DNA of 64,000 nucleotides, taken from contig NZ_JAKNQL010000010.1 of the NCBI RefSeq assembly GCF_022662375.1, positions 124,001 through 188,000 on the forward strand, read 5' to 3'. A program made the translations under genes and the position numbers. The notes beneath the pieces are model-generated. The model searched no databases. It was not told the origin of the DNA and worked only from the letters and a program-made list of their open reading frames with translations. Below are positions 8,026 through 16,753 of this stretch, piece after piece. Each line of letters opens with the position of its first letter. Within the stretch, counting starts at the first letter, position 1. Origin of the DNA: Pseudomonas sp. CROZ-RG-20F-R04-15. GTDB lineage: Bacteria; Pseudomonadota; Gammaproteobacteria; Pseudomonadales; Pseudomonadaceae.

Positions 8026-9834
8026 ATGTCCAAGAAGATCTTCGTTACCGATACCATCCTGCGCGACGCTCACCAATCGCTGCTCGCCACCCGCATGCGC
8101 ACCGAAGACATGTTGCCGATCTGCGACAAGCTCGACAAAGTCGGCTACTGGTCGCTGGAATGCTGGGGCGGCGCGACGTTCGACGCCTGCGTCCGCTTCC
8201 TGAAGGAAGATCCGTGGGAGCGTCTGCGCCAACTGCGCGCGGCACTGCCTAACACGCGTCTGCAAATGCTCCTGCGCGGCCAGAACCTGTTGGGCTATCG
8301 CCACTACAGCGACGACGTGGTCAAAGCCTTCGTCGCCAAAGCTGCGGTCAATGGCATCGACGTGTTCCGCATCTTCGACGCGATGAACGACGTGCGGAAC
8401 CTGCGCGTGGCCATCGAAGCGGTGAAAGCGGCCGGCAAACATGCCCAGGGCACCATCGCTTACACCACCAGCCCGGTGCATACGATCGATGCGTTTGTTG
8501 CACAAGCCAAGCAAATGGAAGCCATGGGTTGCGACTCGGTGGCGATCAAGGACATGGCCGGTCTGCTGACCCCGTACGCCACCGGCGAACTGGTTCGCGC
8601 ACTGAAAGCCGAGCAGTCGCTGCCAGTGTTTATCCACTCGCACGATACTGCCGGTCTGGCGACCATGTGCCAGCTCAAGGCAATCGAAAACGGTGCCGAT
8701 CACATCGACACCGCGATCTCCAGCTTCGCATCGGGTACCAGCCACCCGGGCACCGAGTCGATGGTCGCTGCGCTCAAGGGCACCGAGTTCGACACCGGTC
8801 TGAACCTCGAGTTGCTGCAAGAGATAGGTCTGTACTTCTACGCCGTGCGCAAGAAGTACCACCAGTTCGAAAGCGAATTCACCGCCGTCGACACCCGTGT
8901 GCAAGTCAACCAGGTGCCGGGCGGGATGATCTCCAACCTCGCCAACCAGTTGAAAGAGCAGGGCGCGCTGAACCGCATGGCCGAAGTGCTGGCGGAAATC
9001 CCGCGTGTACGTGAAGACCTTGGCTTCCCGCCACTGGTGACTCCGACTTCGCAGATCGTCGGCACCCAGGCTTTCTTCAACGTGCTGGCCGGCGAGCGCT
9101 ACAAGACCATCACCAACGAAGTGAAGCTCTACTTGCAAGGCGGCTACGGCAAGGCGCCGGGCGTGGTCAACGAGAAGCTGCGTCGTCAGGCGATCGGCAG
9201 CGAAGAAGTTATCGATGTGCGTCCGGCGGACCTGCTCAAGCCGGAAATGACCAAGCTGCGTGCCGATATCGGCGCACTGGCCAAGTCCGAAGAAGACGTA
9301 CTGACCTTCGCCATGTTCCCGGACATCGGTCGCAAGTTCCTCGAAGAGCGTGCCGCTGGCACCCTCACGCCGGAAGTGCTGCTGCCGATCCCAGAGGCTG
9401 GCAGCGTTGCTTCGGCGGGCGGCGAAGGCGTACCGACCGAGTTCGTCATCGATGTGCACGGTGAAACCTACCGCGTCGACATCACCGGTGTTGGCGTCAA
9501 GTCTGAAGGCAAGCGTCACTTCTACCTGTCCATCGACGGCATGCCGGAAGAGGTGGTGTTCGAGCCGCTCAACGAATTCGTCAGTGGTGGCAGCAGCAAG
9601 CGCAAGCAAGCGTCGGCGCCGGGCCACGTCAGCACCACCATGCCGGGCAACATCGTCGATGTGCTGGTCAAGGAGGGCGACACCGTCAAGGCGGGCCAGG
9701 CTGTGCTGATCACCGAAGCGATGAAGATGGAAACCGAAGTCCAGGCTGCGATTGCCGGCAAGGTCACCGCGATTCATGTGGCCAAGGGTGATCGGGTCAA
9801 TCCGGGTGAAATCCTGATCGAGATCGAAGGCTGA
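8026..9834 (+). CDS. pycB: Pyruvate carboxylase subunit B (carboxyltransferase and biotin carrier)
   Basis: 602-residue carboxyltransferase subunit that moves the carboxyl group from biotin to pyruvate, giving oxaloacetate. An HMGL-like carboxyltransferase domain spans about 1-270 (VTDTILRDAHQSLLATRMRTE; metal-site stretch PVFIHSHDTAGLA), a PYC/OadA conserved domain about 290-470, and a biotinyl domain at the C-terminus with the biotin lysine K567 in TEAMKMETEV. The start at 8026 has GTGAGGA as ribosome site at the pycA stop. Its sequence also resembles oxaloacetate decarboxylase alpha subunit OadA, but no membrane beta/gamma decarboxylase genes are near, and the biotin carboxylase partner is, so the anaplerotic direction is inferred. 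A hairpin-plus-T terminator follows. Confidence 0.92.
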   Translation: MSKKIFVTDTILRDAHQSLLATRMRTEDMLPICDKLDKVGYWSLECWGGATFDACVRFLKEDPWERLRQLRAALPNTRLQMLLRGQNLLGYRHYSDDVVKAFVAKAAVNGIDVFRIFDAMNDVRNLRVAIEAVKAAGKHAQGTIAYTTSPVHTIDAFVAQAKQMEAMGCDSVAIKDMAGLLTPYATGELVRALKAEQSLPVFIHSHDTAGLATMCQLKAIENGADHIDTAISSFASGTSHPGTESMVAALKGTEFDTGLNLELLQEIGLYFYAVRKKYHQFESEFTAVDTRVQVNQVPGGMISNLANQLKEQGALNRMAEVLAEIPRVREDLGFPPLVTPTSQIVGTQAFFNVLAGERYKTITNEVKLYLQGGYGKAPGVVNEKLRRQAIGSEEVIDVRPADLLKPEMTKLRADIGALAKSEEDVLTFAMFPDIGRKFLEERAAGTLTPEVLLPIPEAGSVASAGGEGVPTEFVIDVHGETYRVDITGVGVKSEGKRHFYLSIDGMPEEVVFEPLNEFVSGGSSKRKQASAPGHVSTTMPGNIVDVLVKEGDTVKAGQAVLITEAMKMETEVQAAIAGKVTAIHVAKGDRVNPGEILIEIEG

Positions 9835-9866
9835 GATAACGGCCGCGATACAACGCTTTAAACCTC

Positions 9867-9893
9867 GGGGGGGCATGTGCTCCCCTTTTTTTT
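9867..9893 (+). terminator. Rho-independent terminator of pycAB
   Basis: GGGGGG...CTCCCC hairpin followed by eight T residues, 33 bp after the pycB stop. Confidence 0.8.
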
Positions 9894-9926
9894 CATGCGG
9901 AATTTGTCTGCATCACATGAGACCTA

Positions 9927-10014
9927 TGTGGGAGCGAGCCTGCTCGCGAAGAGGAGTGTCAGTCGATATTTTTTCAACTGACAGATCGCATTCGCGAGCA
10001 GGCTCGCTCCCACA
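9927..10014. repeat. REP pair (REPIN)
   Basis: Right-type arm 9927-9950 and inverted arm 9991-10014, canonical core GGGAGCGAGCCTGCTCGCG. It fills the space between the convergent pycB and autotransporter genes. Confidence 0.88.
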
Positions 10015-10032
10015 GTGACGATGTTCAGGCCG

Positions 10033-12204
10033 TTAGAACGCCATGCGCCATTGGCCCATCACGCCGTGAGTGCGGCTGTCAGTGGCTATTTCTCCGGTGA
10101 GACCCACGCCGACTGTGTGATTGGCTGAAAGGCCCAGATCGAGGCCGGCATCCACCGACAGGCTGTTGCGATCCAGCGCTGCACCGGCAACCTCAAAGCG
10201 TTTGCCACCCTTGAGCAGTTGCTGGCGGGTGTCGCTTTCAATCTCGCCAAAGGTATGTTTCCAGCCGGCACTGAAGCGCGGCGTCAACGTCATGCCGTTA
10301 TCCAGTCGATTGATTTTTGCCGTGCGCAGGCCGAAGGTGCTGCTGAGGTTGTCGCGGGTTTGCCCAAAGACTTTCAGCGCCGCATCCCCACCTTTTTCGC
10401 TGTAGCTGTCGCGCTGGTAGCGCTGATAGCCGAGGCTGGCAAACGGTTCGAGCGTGGCGTTGTGGCGGCCGACATTGACCGCCAGTTCGGCAAAGGCTTG
10501 CTGGGTATTGGCGTCGTAATTGCCCTTGAGTCGATCGCTGAAGCCGTTGAAGGCCACCCGACGTTTGCTGTCGCCGTCATGGCTGGCGTATGTCGCCCCG
10601 AGACGCAGTGAGAATGGTCCGTCCTGGCGCACGGCGTAGGCACCGAGGTGCCAGCTGTCGAGGTCGCCATCGTATTGCCGAGCGTCCAGTCTGGTCTGCG
10701 ATTTACCGCCGATCAGGCCGATATGCCATTGCTCATCGAGCCGCCAGTCGGCGCCCATGACCAGACCCTGGGTCGCGTGTTTGAGGGTGCTGTCGAACTC
10801 GCGATCGACCTTGCCGCCATGGCCGAGCGCCTGAATCCATACCCGACCGGAATCGGCCGCGGCGGTCGCCTGACGCGGCGAGTTGCCGGATCTGTAAGCA
10901 GAGCCGTAACGGCTATTCAGTTGTTGCATGGCCGAGAGCATGCTCGCGCTCACGGGGGTGATACTGCTCAGCGTGGCTTTGGCGAGGTTGGCGTTGCTGC
11001 CGGCGGCGAGTTGTTCGAGGGCGACAGGTGCGGTGGTTTTGTCGCTGGTCAGAAGCGCGGCGACTGCTGCGTTTGCAGGTTTTATTGGCGCAGGTGCGGG
11101 CTGTTCGGCGGACTCGTTAACTTGCGCAGTAAGAGGTTTCTCCTGTAGTGGCGATGGGATGGACTCTGCAACGGAAGTCAACGCTGAGGTCGGAACTGGA
11201 ACCGCTGCGGACGCAATCAATGGCGTTGGAGTTGAAGCCGTGGAAGGCGCAGGCGCTTGTGGTTCGACAATGCTTTCGCCAGCGGCGCGAGCGTTGTCTG
11301 TCGTGGCAGCGCCCGCAAGTGGCTCACCGTTACGGGCGTAAGTCAGTCCGACGGATTTTTTGTTGTATTGAGGTGTGGCTGTCATGAAGGCGAGGTTGTT
11401 AAGGACCTTACCGAATTCACCTTCGACATTGCTGGCTTCGATGATTTTGTACTGTTTGCTTTGCGGATATTCTCCCGGAGCGGCAATGACATTCAGAGTG
11501 GCGCCTTCCAGCCTGGCGGTGCCATCGACTTTGATCGTTTGACTGCCATCGGGAGTGACCTCGTAAGCCAGTTCGGCGGTTGGAGACAGGCGCAAATTTC
11601 CTTTCACTCGCGGACTGCCTAGCGCTCCATTGACGGTAAGCAGGCCGTCGACCTCCAAGCCTCCCACCGCACCTTTACCTGCAAAGCTGCCACCCCTCGC
11701 GACATAGACGTCGCCCTTGATGCTTCCCAAGTTGGTCAGAGCGGTACCACTGTTCACCAGCACACCTTCCTTGAAGTCTCCCTTGGAACTCGACGTCCAG
11801 GCTCCTCGAGCGAGAAATAGACCGTTGAAGTTACGTGTGTCTTTCAACTCTCCGCCTTCAGCGGCATTCAAAAAGAGGACGTTATCCCCCTCGCCACCAT
11901 CCAGCAGGCCCGTAAAGCTTGCGCCGTCCGTGAGCGTGATCAGATCGTTTACAGCGGTACCTTTAAAAGTTTTTTCAGGGGTTTCAAAAGCGATGGGCAC
12001 CGTACTTGGGGCAGTGAGAAATGCCCTGAGTCGTTCAAGCGCCATTTCTTTATGGCTGGTTTCGGACGATTCTGCAGCATCCATTATTGCGGGTGAATCA
12101 GCGACTTCAGAGGGTTGCTGAGCGTTGGCAAACGCTACGCAACCCAGTGCCAGCGAAATGGCCAAAGCCAAGTGTTTTGGTTTGAATATGTGTTGAGTGG
12201 GCAT
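10033..12204 (-). CDS. Short autotransporter with beta-barrel domain (paralogue of the upstream gene)
   Basis: Type V secreted protein of 723 residues. A signal peptide is visible (HLALAISLALGCVAFANA, cleavage near residue 28). The passenger is short: a region of beta-strand stalk (about 95-300, e.g. NLGSIKGDVYVARGGSF), then a Pro/Ala/Ser-rich linker (about 300-390), a helical plug region (SMLSAMQQL) and a C-terminal autotransporter barrel of about 265 residues ending in WRMAF, the terminal aromatic needed for BAM-dependent insertion. The ATG at 12204 has GAGAGG upstream; an in-frame ATG at 12255 lacks this. Stalk and barrel are clearly related to the gene at 12405-15362, from which it probably arose by duplication with loss of the beta-helix passenger. 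No catalytic motif was recognised; adhesin or surface structural role is a guess. Confidence 0.85.
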   Translation of the reverse strand: MPTQHIFKPKHLALAISLALGCVAFANAQQPSEVADSPAIMDAAESSETSHKEMALERLRAFLTAPSTVPIAFETPEKTFKGTAVNDLITLTDGASFTGLLDGGEGDNVLFLNAAEGGELKDTRNFNGLFLARGAWTSSSKGDFKEGVLVNSGTALTNLGSIKGDVYVARGGSFAGKGAVGGLEVDGLLTVNGALGSPRVKGNLRLSPTAELAYEVTPDGSQTIKVDGTARLEGATLNVIAAPGEYPQSKQYKIIEASNVEGEFGKVLNNLAFMTATPQYNKKSVGLTYARNGEPLAGAATTDNARAAGESIVEPQAPAPSTASTPTPLIASAAVPVPTSALTSVAESIPSPLQEKPLTAQVNESAEQPAPAPIKPANAAVAALLTSDKTTAPVALEQLAAGSNANLAKATLSSITPVSASMLSAMQQLNSRYGSAYRSGNSPRQATAAADSGRVWIQALGHGGKVDREFDSTLKHATQGLVMGADWRLDEQWHIGLIGGKSQTRLDARQYDGDLDSWHLGAYAVRQDGPFSLRLGATYASHDGDSKRRVAFNGFSDRLKGNYDANTQQAFAELAVNVGRHNATLEPFASLGYQRYQRDSYSEKGGDAALKVFGQTRDNLSSTFGLRTAKINRLDNGMTLTPRFSAGWKHTFGEIESDTRQQLLKGGKRFEVAGAALDRNSLSVDAGLDLGLSANHTVGVGLTGEIATDSRTHGVMGQWRMAF

Positions 12205-12404
12205 CGGGTTGGGCCTCTCTTTGGAAGAAGACCCAACTCTATTGATGCACCCCAAAATCCGATGTCGGCTGCTTCCCGCACGCTTGCAGGCGACGTCGGA
12301 TCATTTTGTAGAAAATGACCCTCAGATCCGCAACCAAGCCTTTTACTCGGCTGCAGCGGTCCTTTTTCCTACAGCCAATCAAGACCCCGCCGGCTGTTCA
12401 ACCC

Positions 12405-15362
12405 TCAAAAACTCATCTGCCACTGCCCGATCAGCCCGTGGTTGCGGCTGTTGCTGCCGATCTCGCCGCTGTATCCCACACCCAATGTATGCCGCGCCGA
12501 GATCCCTACATCCAGCCCGGCTTCCAGCACCAGACTGTCGCGATCCAGCGAGCTGCCATCGACACTGAACGCCGTGCCGCCGGTCACAAACGCCTGACGC
12601 GTCGAGCTGCTGACATCGCCGTAAGTGTGTTTCCAGCCAGCGGCCATGCGTGGGGTCACGCTCATGCCGTTGTCCAGGCTGCTCAAGTGCGCCAGGCGCA
12701 GGCCGAAGGTGCTGCTGAAGTTGTCCTGGATCTGGCCGTCGACTTGCAGCGCGGCGGCGCCACCTTTTTCCTTGTAGCTGTCGCGGTGGTAGCGCTGATA
12801 GCCGAGGCTGGCGAATGGCTCGGCGCTGAGCCGGCCGCTGCCCATGGCGTAGCCGAGTTCGGCGAAGGCTTGCTGGCTGTCGGCGTCGTAATCGCCTTTC
12901 GGACGGTCGCTGAAACCATTGAAGGCGATGGTGCGTTTGCTTTCACCTTGATGACCGCTGTACGCCGCGCCGAGGCGCACGGCGATCGGACCATTCTGAT
13001 GCAGCGCATAAACCCCGGCGTGCCAGCTCTCGACGTTGCCGTCGACGCCGGTCGCGTCCAGATCGGTTTTCGAATAGCCACCGAGTACACCCAGGCGCCA
13101 CGCCGGATTTAGAGCCCAGTCGGCGCCCAGCACGCTGCCCTTGGTGCGTTGTTCAAGGCCACTGCTGCCATGCTCGCCATCGAGCTTGCCGTAGCCGCCG
13201 ATGCCTTGCAGCCAGAGCCGCCCGCGCGCGTTCGGATCATTCAGATTGCGCGTCTCGGAGGGCACGCCATTGGCCGCCAGCACGGGTGTGTCGCGCTGAT
13301 CGAGACCGACCATCAGTCCCGGGCTGCCGGCCATTTGCTGCATGGCCGAGAGCATGCTGCTGCCAACCTGGCTGCTGGCGCCGAGGGTGGCGCTGGTCAG
13401 GTTGGCGTTGCTGGCACCGGCCAGTTGCTCGATGGCCGCACCGGCGCTGTTTTGGGTGGTGTTGAGCAAGGCGTTGTACAGAGCGTTGTTTTTGCCGATC
13501 GAGGCCAGGCTGTTGGCGGCGTTTGTACCATTGCCGGTCGCGGCGAACGCATTGAAGGCCACGTCATTGCGGGTGTAGGTCAGGTCGACCTGGGTGGGCG
13601 TGTAGGCGAGGGTCGGCGTCAGAAACGCATAGTCGCTGCTGATCTTGCCAAAGGTGCCGTTGACCTGCGCCGCCTGCAGCACGGTGTAATGGCTCTGCCA
13701 CGGGTACGTGCCGCTGCCGGGATTCACCGCGAGGGTTGCGCCGTTGAGATTGGCGATGCCGCCGACCTGTACCGGCGCGCTGCTGCCGTCGGCGTTGACG
13801 CCGTAGGCGAGGGTGGCGGCGCTGCCCATGTTCAAATCGCGAACGATGGTTGCGCGACCGAGGCTGGTGTCGGTGCGCAATGTGCCGTTGACGTTGAGGC
13901 TGCCCACCGAACCGCCACCGGCATACACACCGCCGGCGTCAACGCTCAGGTTACCGGCGATGCTGCCTTGGTTGAGCAGTGTCGCGCCGTTGCGCACTGC
14001 GCCGCCATCGCTGAAATCGTCATGGCCGGTCAGCGTCCAGGCTCCTTGCTTGACCTCCAGCCATTCGAAGTTGCGACTGGCGCCGAAGCTGCCACCGGCC
14101 GCGTCATCCATCACCACCCGGTCATAACCGCTGCCGCCGTCGACAACACCGACGAAGCGACTGCCATTGCGCAAGGTCAGGCTGTCATTGCCGCCACCCA
14201 GGTCCAGCGCCAGGCCATTGCTGCCACTGATCGTACCGCCGTTGTTGACGCTGTCGGCGAACTCGCCGACGAATTTCACGCCGAACCCGTTGAGGCCTTG
14301 AATGGTGCCGAAGTTTTCCAGTGTAGTCGCCGCCAGCCCCGAACCGCCGCTGCCATCGTCGACCAGAATGGCACTGTCGGCGCCGCTGATCAAAGCGCTG
14401 TTGGCGTTGAGAATGTAGCCACCACCGAGGGCGATACCTTCGCTGCCATTGGCGAAACCGCCCTTGTCCACACCGCCGGCACCGATGCCCTGGATGGTCC
14501 CGTAGTTTTCTATGTGGGCGATCTTGTCGATGTCCACGCCATCGCCATCACCGTTCGCTTGCAAGCCTGAGTAAGCGCCTGTGATGGTGCCGTGGTTGAT
14601 CACCGTGCCATCGCCGTCGGAACCGAACCCGGAACCATTGCGGCCAGTGACCTGCCCGTAGTTGAGCAGCGTCGCGCCAAGGTCGGTAGTGATGCCATGC
14701 CGGCCGCCGGAAATCACTCCATAGTTGGTCACGCTGACACCACTTGCGGAATCGATGTCGATGCCGTCGAACTTCTCGTCGGCATTGTGCGAATCGCCGG
14801 TGGAGATCTCGCCGTAGTTTGTAATCGTCGCGTTGGCACCGGTCTTCATGCCGTCGCTGGCGTCGCCGCGAATCAGCCCGCCGGCACGGTTGATGATGGT
14901 GGTTTTCACCCCGTCGCTGCGCAGCGCATCGAGGTCCAGACCTTGGCCCGTGGTTGAGCGAATCACGCCGCTGTTGTCGATCAACAGGCTGCCACTGACG
15001 AAGTTGCTGTCGATGCGCAAGGCGTCGTTGGCGCCGAGAATCTGCCCGCCGCTGCGGTTGTAGATTGTGTAGTTGCGCGCCTGGGTCAGGTCGCCGCTGC
15101 TGTCGATGGCCCGGCCGCCGCTGGAAACGATTTTGCCGGCGTTGTCGATCACCACACCGGCACCGCTGGTGCTGTCTTTCAGGCTCACGGTCTTGCCGCT
15201 ATTGGTGATGCTGCCCGGCGCAGAAATCGTCAACGTGTCGCTGCCACCCAACGTTTGCGCTGCAGTGGTGGCGGTGTCGATCTGCACGGTTTTGCCGTGG
15301 GCTGTCGTGGCAGCGATCAACAGGGCAATGGCGAGGGACAGACGCTGGGGCGGGAACGGCAT
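12405..15362 (-). CDS. Autotransporter with beta-helix passenger
   Basis: Type V secreted protein of 985 residues: signal peptide (MPFPPQRLSLAIALLIAATTAHG), a passenger of repeating glycine/asparagine-rich beta-helix rungs (about 40-400; recurring NYGxISGG / NxGTIxG units), a stalk region with NQGSIAGNLSVDAGGVYAGG, a helical linker (SSMLSAMQQM) and an autotransporter barrel over the last ~265 residues ending in WQMSF. AAGAAGG lies 10 bases before the ATG. No protease or lipase triad was seen, so adhesion or biofilm function is only inferred. It is upstream of, and on the same strand as, the shorter paralogue with 200 bp between them, so they may be one transcription unit or have separate promoters. 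A divergent XRE-type regulator starts 243 bp away. Confidence 0.87.
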   Translation of the reverse strand: MPFPPQRLSLAIALLIAATTAHGKTVQIDTATTAAQTLGGSDTLTISAPGSITNSGKTVSLKDSTSGAGVVIDNAGKIVSSGGRAIDSSGDLTQARNYTIYNRSGGQILGANDALRIDSNFVSGSLLIDNSGVIRSTTGQGLDLDALRSDGVKTTIINRAGGLIRGDASDGMKTGANATITNYGEISTGDSHNADEKFDGIDIDSASGVSVTNYGVISGGRHGITTDLGATLLNYGQVTGRNGSGFGSDGDGTVINHGTITGAYSGLQANGDGDGVDIDKIAHIENYGTIQGIGAGGVDKGGFANGSEGIALGGGYILNANSALISGADSAILVDDGSGGSGLAATTLENFGTIQGLNGFGVKFVGEFADSVNNGGTISGSNGLALDLGGGNDSLTLRNGSRFVGVVDGGSGYDRVVMDDAAGGSFGASRNFEWLEVKQGAWTLTGHDDFSDGGAVRNGATLLNQGSIAGNLSVDAGGVYAGGGSVGSLNVNGTLRTDTSLGRATIVRDLNMGSAATLAYGVNADGSSAPVQVGGIANLNGATLAVNPGSGTYPWQSHYTVLQAAQVNGTFGKISSDYAFLTPTLAYTPTQVDLTYTRNDVAFNAFAATGNGTNAANSLASIGKNNALYNALLNTTQNSAGAAIEQLAGASNANLTSATLGASSQVGSSMLSAMQQMAGSPGLMVGLDQRDTPVLAANGVPSETRNLNDPNARGRLWLQGIGGYGKLDGEHGSSGLEQRTKGSVLGADWALNPAWRLGVLGGYSKTDLDATGVDGNVESWHAGVYALHQNGPIAVRLGAAYSGHQGESKRTIAFNGFSDRPKGDYDADSQQAFAELGYAMGSGRLSAEPFASLGYQRYHRDSYKEKGGAAALQVDGQIQDNFSSTFGLRLAHLSSLDNGMSVTPRMAAGWKHTYGDVSSSTRQAFVTGGTAFSVDGSSLDRDSLVLEAGLDVGISARHTLGVGYSGEIGSNSRNHGLIGQWQMSF

Positions 15363-15437
15363 GAGTGGACGGCCTTCTTGTTATAAGCGGGCCGTCCTGT
15401 ATAGCGAAGGGTTTTTACAGAATGATGTCGATGGCTG

Positions 15438-15605
15438 ATCTGCATTGTTTTGCATTCAGACTTCGCTTATCAGGGGTAGATCTGCATTTTGTTGCAGATT
15501 TTGGCGTTCTATCAGGCTTTGAATTCACTACATTGCATCCGGCATCAATGAAGGCTCTGTTGAAATGCATTTAAAAGTAGAGGAAATGAAAGCGTGGGAT
15601 CTGCA
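15438..15605. promoter_or_regulatory. Repeated ATCTGCA operator-like words in the divergent promoter region
   Basis: The word ATCTGCA occurs at 15438-15444, 15480-15486 and 15599-15605, and its complement TGCAGAT at 15493-15499, so 15480-15499 is a perfect 7-6-7 inverted repeat. All lie between the autotransporter start and the start of the XRE-type regulator; the last one touches the regulator's ATG. They are candidate binding sites for that regulator. Confidence 0.45.
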
Positions 15606-15884
15606 ATGAGCCTGACGGTAGCTGAGCGCATGGCGCTCATCGAAAGCATCCAGGAAGCGCTGGCCGACGGGACATTAGAAATCAGCGAAGCCGTCCGCCG
15701 TTTACGAGTGGAGGTGACAGGGCTGCATCAAATCCAATTCGCTAAGATGTGCAAAATTTCGGTCCGCACGTTGATACACATAGAGCACGCTGAGGGCAAT
15801 CAGACGTTGAGGTCGTTGGACTCAATATTCCGATTGTTTGGCCTGAAAATGGGCGTTGTGCGGGTACGCCGAGAGACCAATTGA
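15606..15884 (+). CDS. Small XRE-type helix-turn-helix regulator
   Basis: 92-residue (96 if the GTG at 15594 is used) DNA-binding protein. An N-terminal helical part (LTVAERMALIESIQEALADG) is followed by an XRE/Cro-like HTH at about 35-85 (QIQFAKMCKISVRTLIHIEHAEGNQTLRSLDSIFRLFGLKM), which is the pattern of HipB-like antitoxins and stand-alone repressors. GTGGGA seven bases before the ATG at 15606 supports that start. No toxin gene is adjacent: the neighbour upstream is the divergent autotransporter and the downstream gene is on the opposite strand. The sequence is less GC-rich than its neighbours, which may indicate acquisition. Control of the autotransporters is a hypothesis from position and the repeated ATCTGCA words. 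Confidence 0.72.
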   Translation: MSLTVAERMALIESIQEALADGTLEISEAVRRLRVEVTGLHQIQFAKMCKISVRTLIHIEHAEGNQTLRSLDSIFRLFGLKMGVVRVRRETN

Positions 15885-15916
15885 AACCCGACGCAGCCCG
15901 CAATGTGCCGATCGCC

Positions 15917-16753
15917 CTAGCTCCGTCGCACGTAAGCCTTGCCGTAGTGCCGCTCCATGCGCGCCTGAATCAACTCCAGGCCAATCGACATCAGCCAGTA
16001 AATGATCGCCGCCGTCGTCAGCATTTCGATGTAGCGGTAGCTTGAGCGCCCGTATGACTGGGCGAGAAACATCACTTCCCAGACGCCCATCACCGAAATC
16101 AGCGACGAGTCCTTGAGCATCGAGATGAACTGGTTCGTCGTGGGCGGGATGATCGTGCGCATGGCTTGCGGCAGGGTGATGCGCCAGAAAATCACTGTCT
16201 CGCGCATACCCAGTGCCAGCGAAGCTTCGCGTTGGCCGTGGTCGACCCCGAGGATGCCGGCGCGAAAGATCTCGCTGAGATAGGCGCCGTAGTTCAACGA
16301 CAGGGCAATGATCCCCGCGACGATGGCGCCAGGCACGATGCCCAGTTGCGGCAAGCCCAGGTAGATCAGCAGGATCTGGATGAGCAGTGGCGTGCCGCGA
16401 AAGAACGAGGTGTAAAAACTGGCGATGCCGAACGCTACTGCGCTTTTCGAAAGACGTGCCAATGCGGTGATGAAACCCAGCAGGGACGAGGCGACAATCG
16501 AGCAGGCACAGAGGAAAAGCGTCAGCGCCGCGCCTTGCAAAAAGCCATTGGGCGCCAGGTGCAGGCCGACCAGGTTGGGCAGTTTGTCGAGGATGATCGA
16601 GAACTTCAGGTCGAAGCTCAGGAAGAACCCGGCGAACAGGCAGAACAGCGCTGCCCATGTCAGGTACAGCCGCGTACGAAAACCGAACAAGCGTTGCAGG
16701 CGAGTTTCAGCCACCGATTGCGGTGGCTGGGGAGGTGTCGGGAAAGAAGTCAT
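15917..16753 (-). CDS. Polar amino-acid ABC transporter permease
   Basis: Inner-membrane permease of 278 residues of the His/Glu/Gln/Arg (HisMQ) type. A cytoplasmic N-terminus of about 28 residues precedes a first membrane helix, and four or five further helices follow; the EAA loop that contacts the ATPase is visible (ILGVDHGQREASLALGMRETVIFWRITLPQA, about 165-195). It overlaps the 3' end of the binding-protein gene by 4 bp, so the two are translationally coupled. No ATP-binding subunit lies nearby; it must be encoded elsewhere or shared. Substrate is not determinable from sequence here. Confidence 0.88.
   Translation of the reverse strand: MTSFPTPPQPPQSVAETRLQRLFGFRTRLYLTWAALFCLFAGFFLSFDLKFSIILDKLPNLVGLHLAPNGFLQGAALTLFLCACSIVASSLLGFITALARLSKSAVAFGIASFYTSFFRGTPLLIQILLIYLGLPQLGIVPGAIVAGIIALSLNYGAYLSEIFRAGILGVDHGQREASLALGMRETVIFWRITLPQAMRTIIPPTTNQFISMLKDSSLISVMGVWEVMFLAQSYGRSSYRYIEMLTTAAIIYWLMSIGLELIQARMERHYGKAYVRRS

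Noticed and set aside
7939..9876. 645-codon minus-strand frame opposite pycB
   Set aside because: Antisense shadow typical of GC-rich coding DNA; no ribosome site, no domains, His/Asp/Val-rich.
13149..14570. 473-codon plus-strand frame opposite the autotransporter
   Set aside because: Its repeated composition mirrors the beta-helix repeats of the autotransporter on the other strand.
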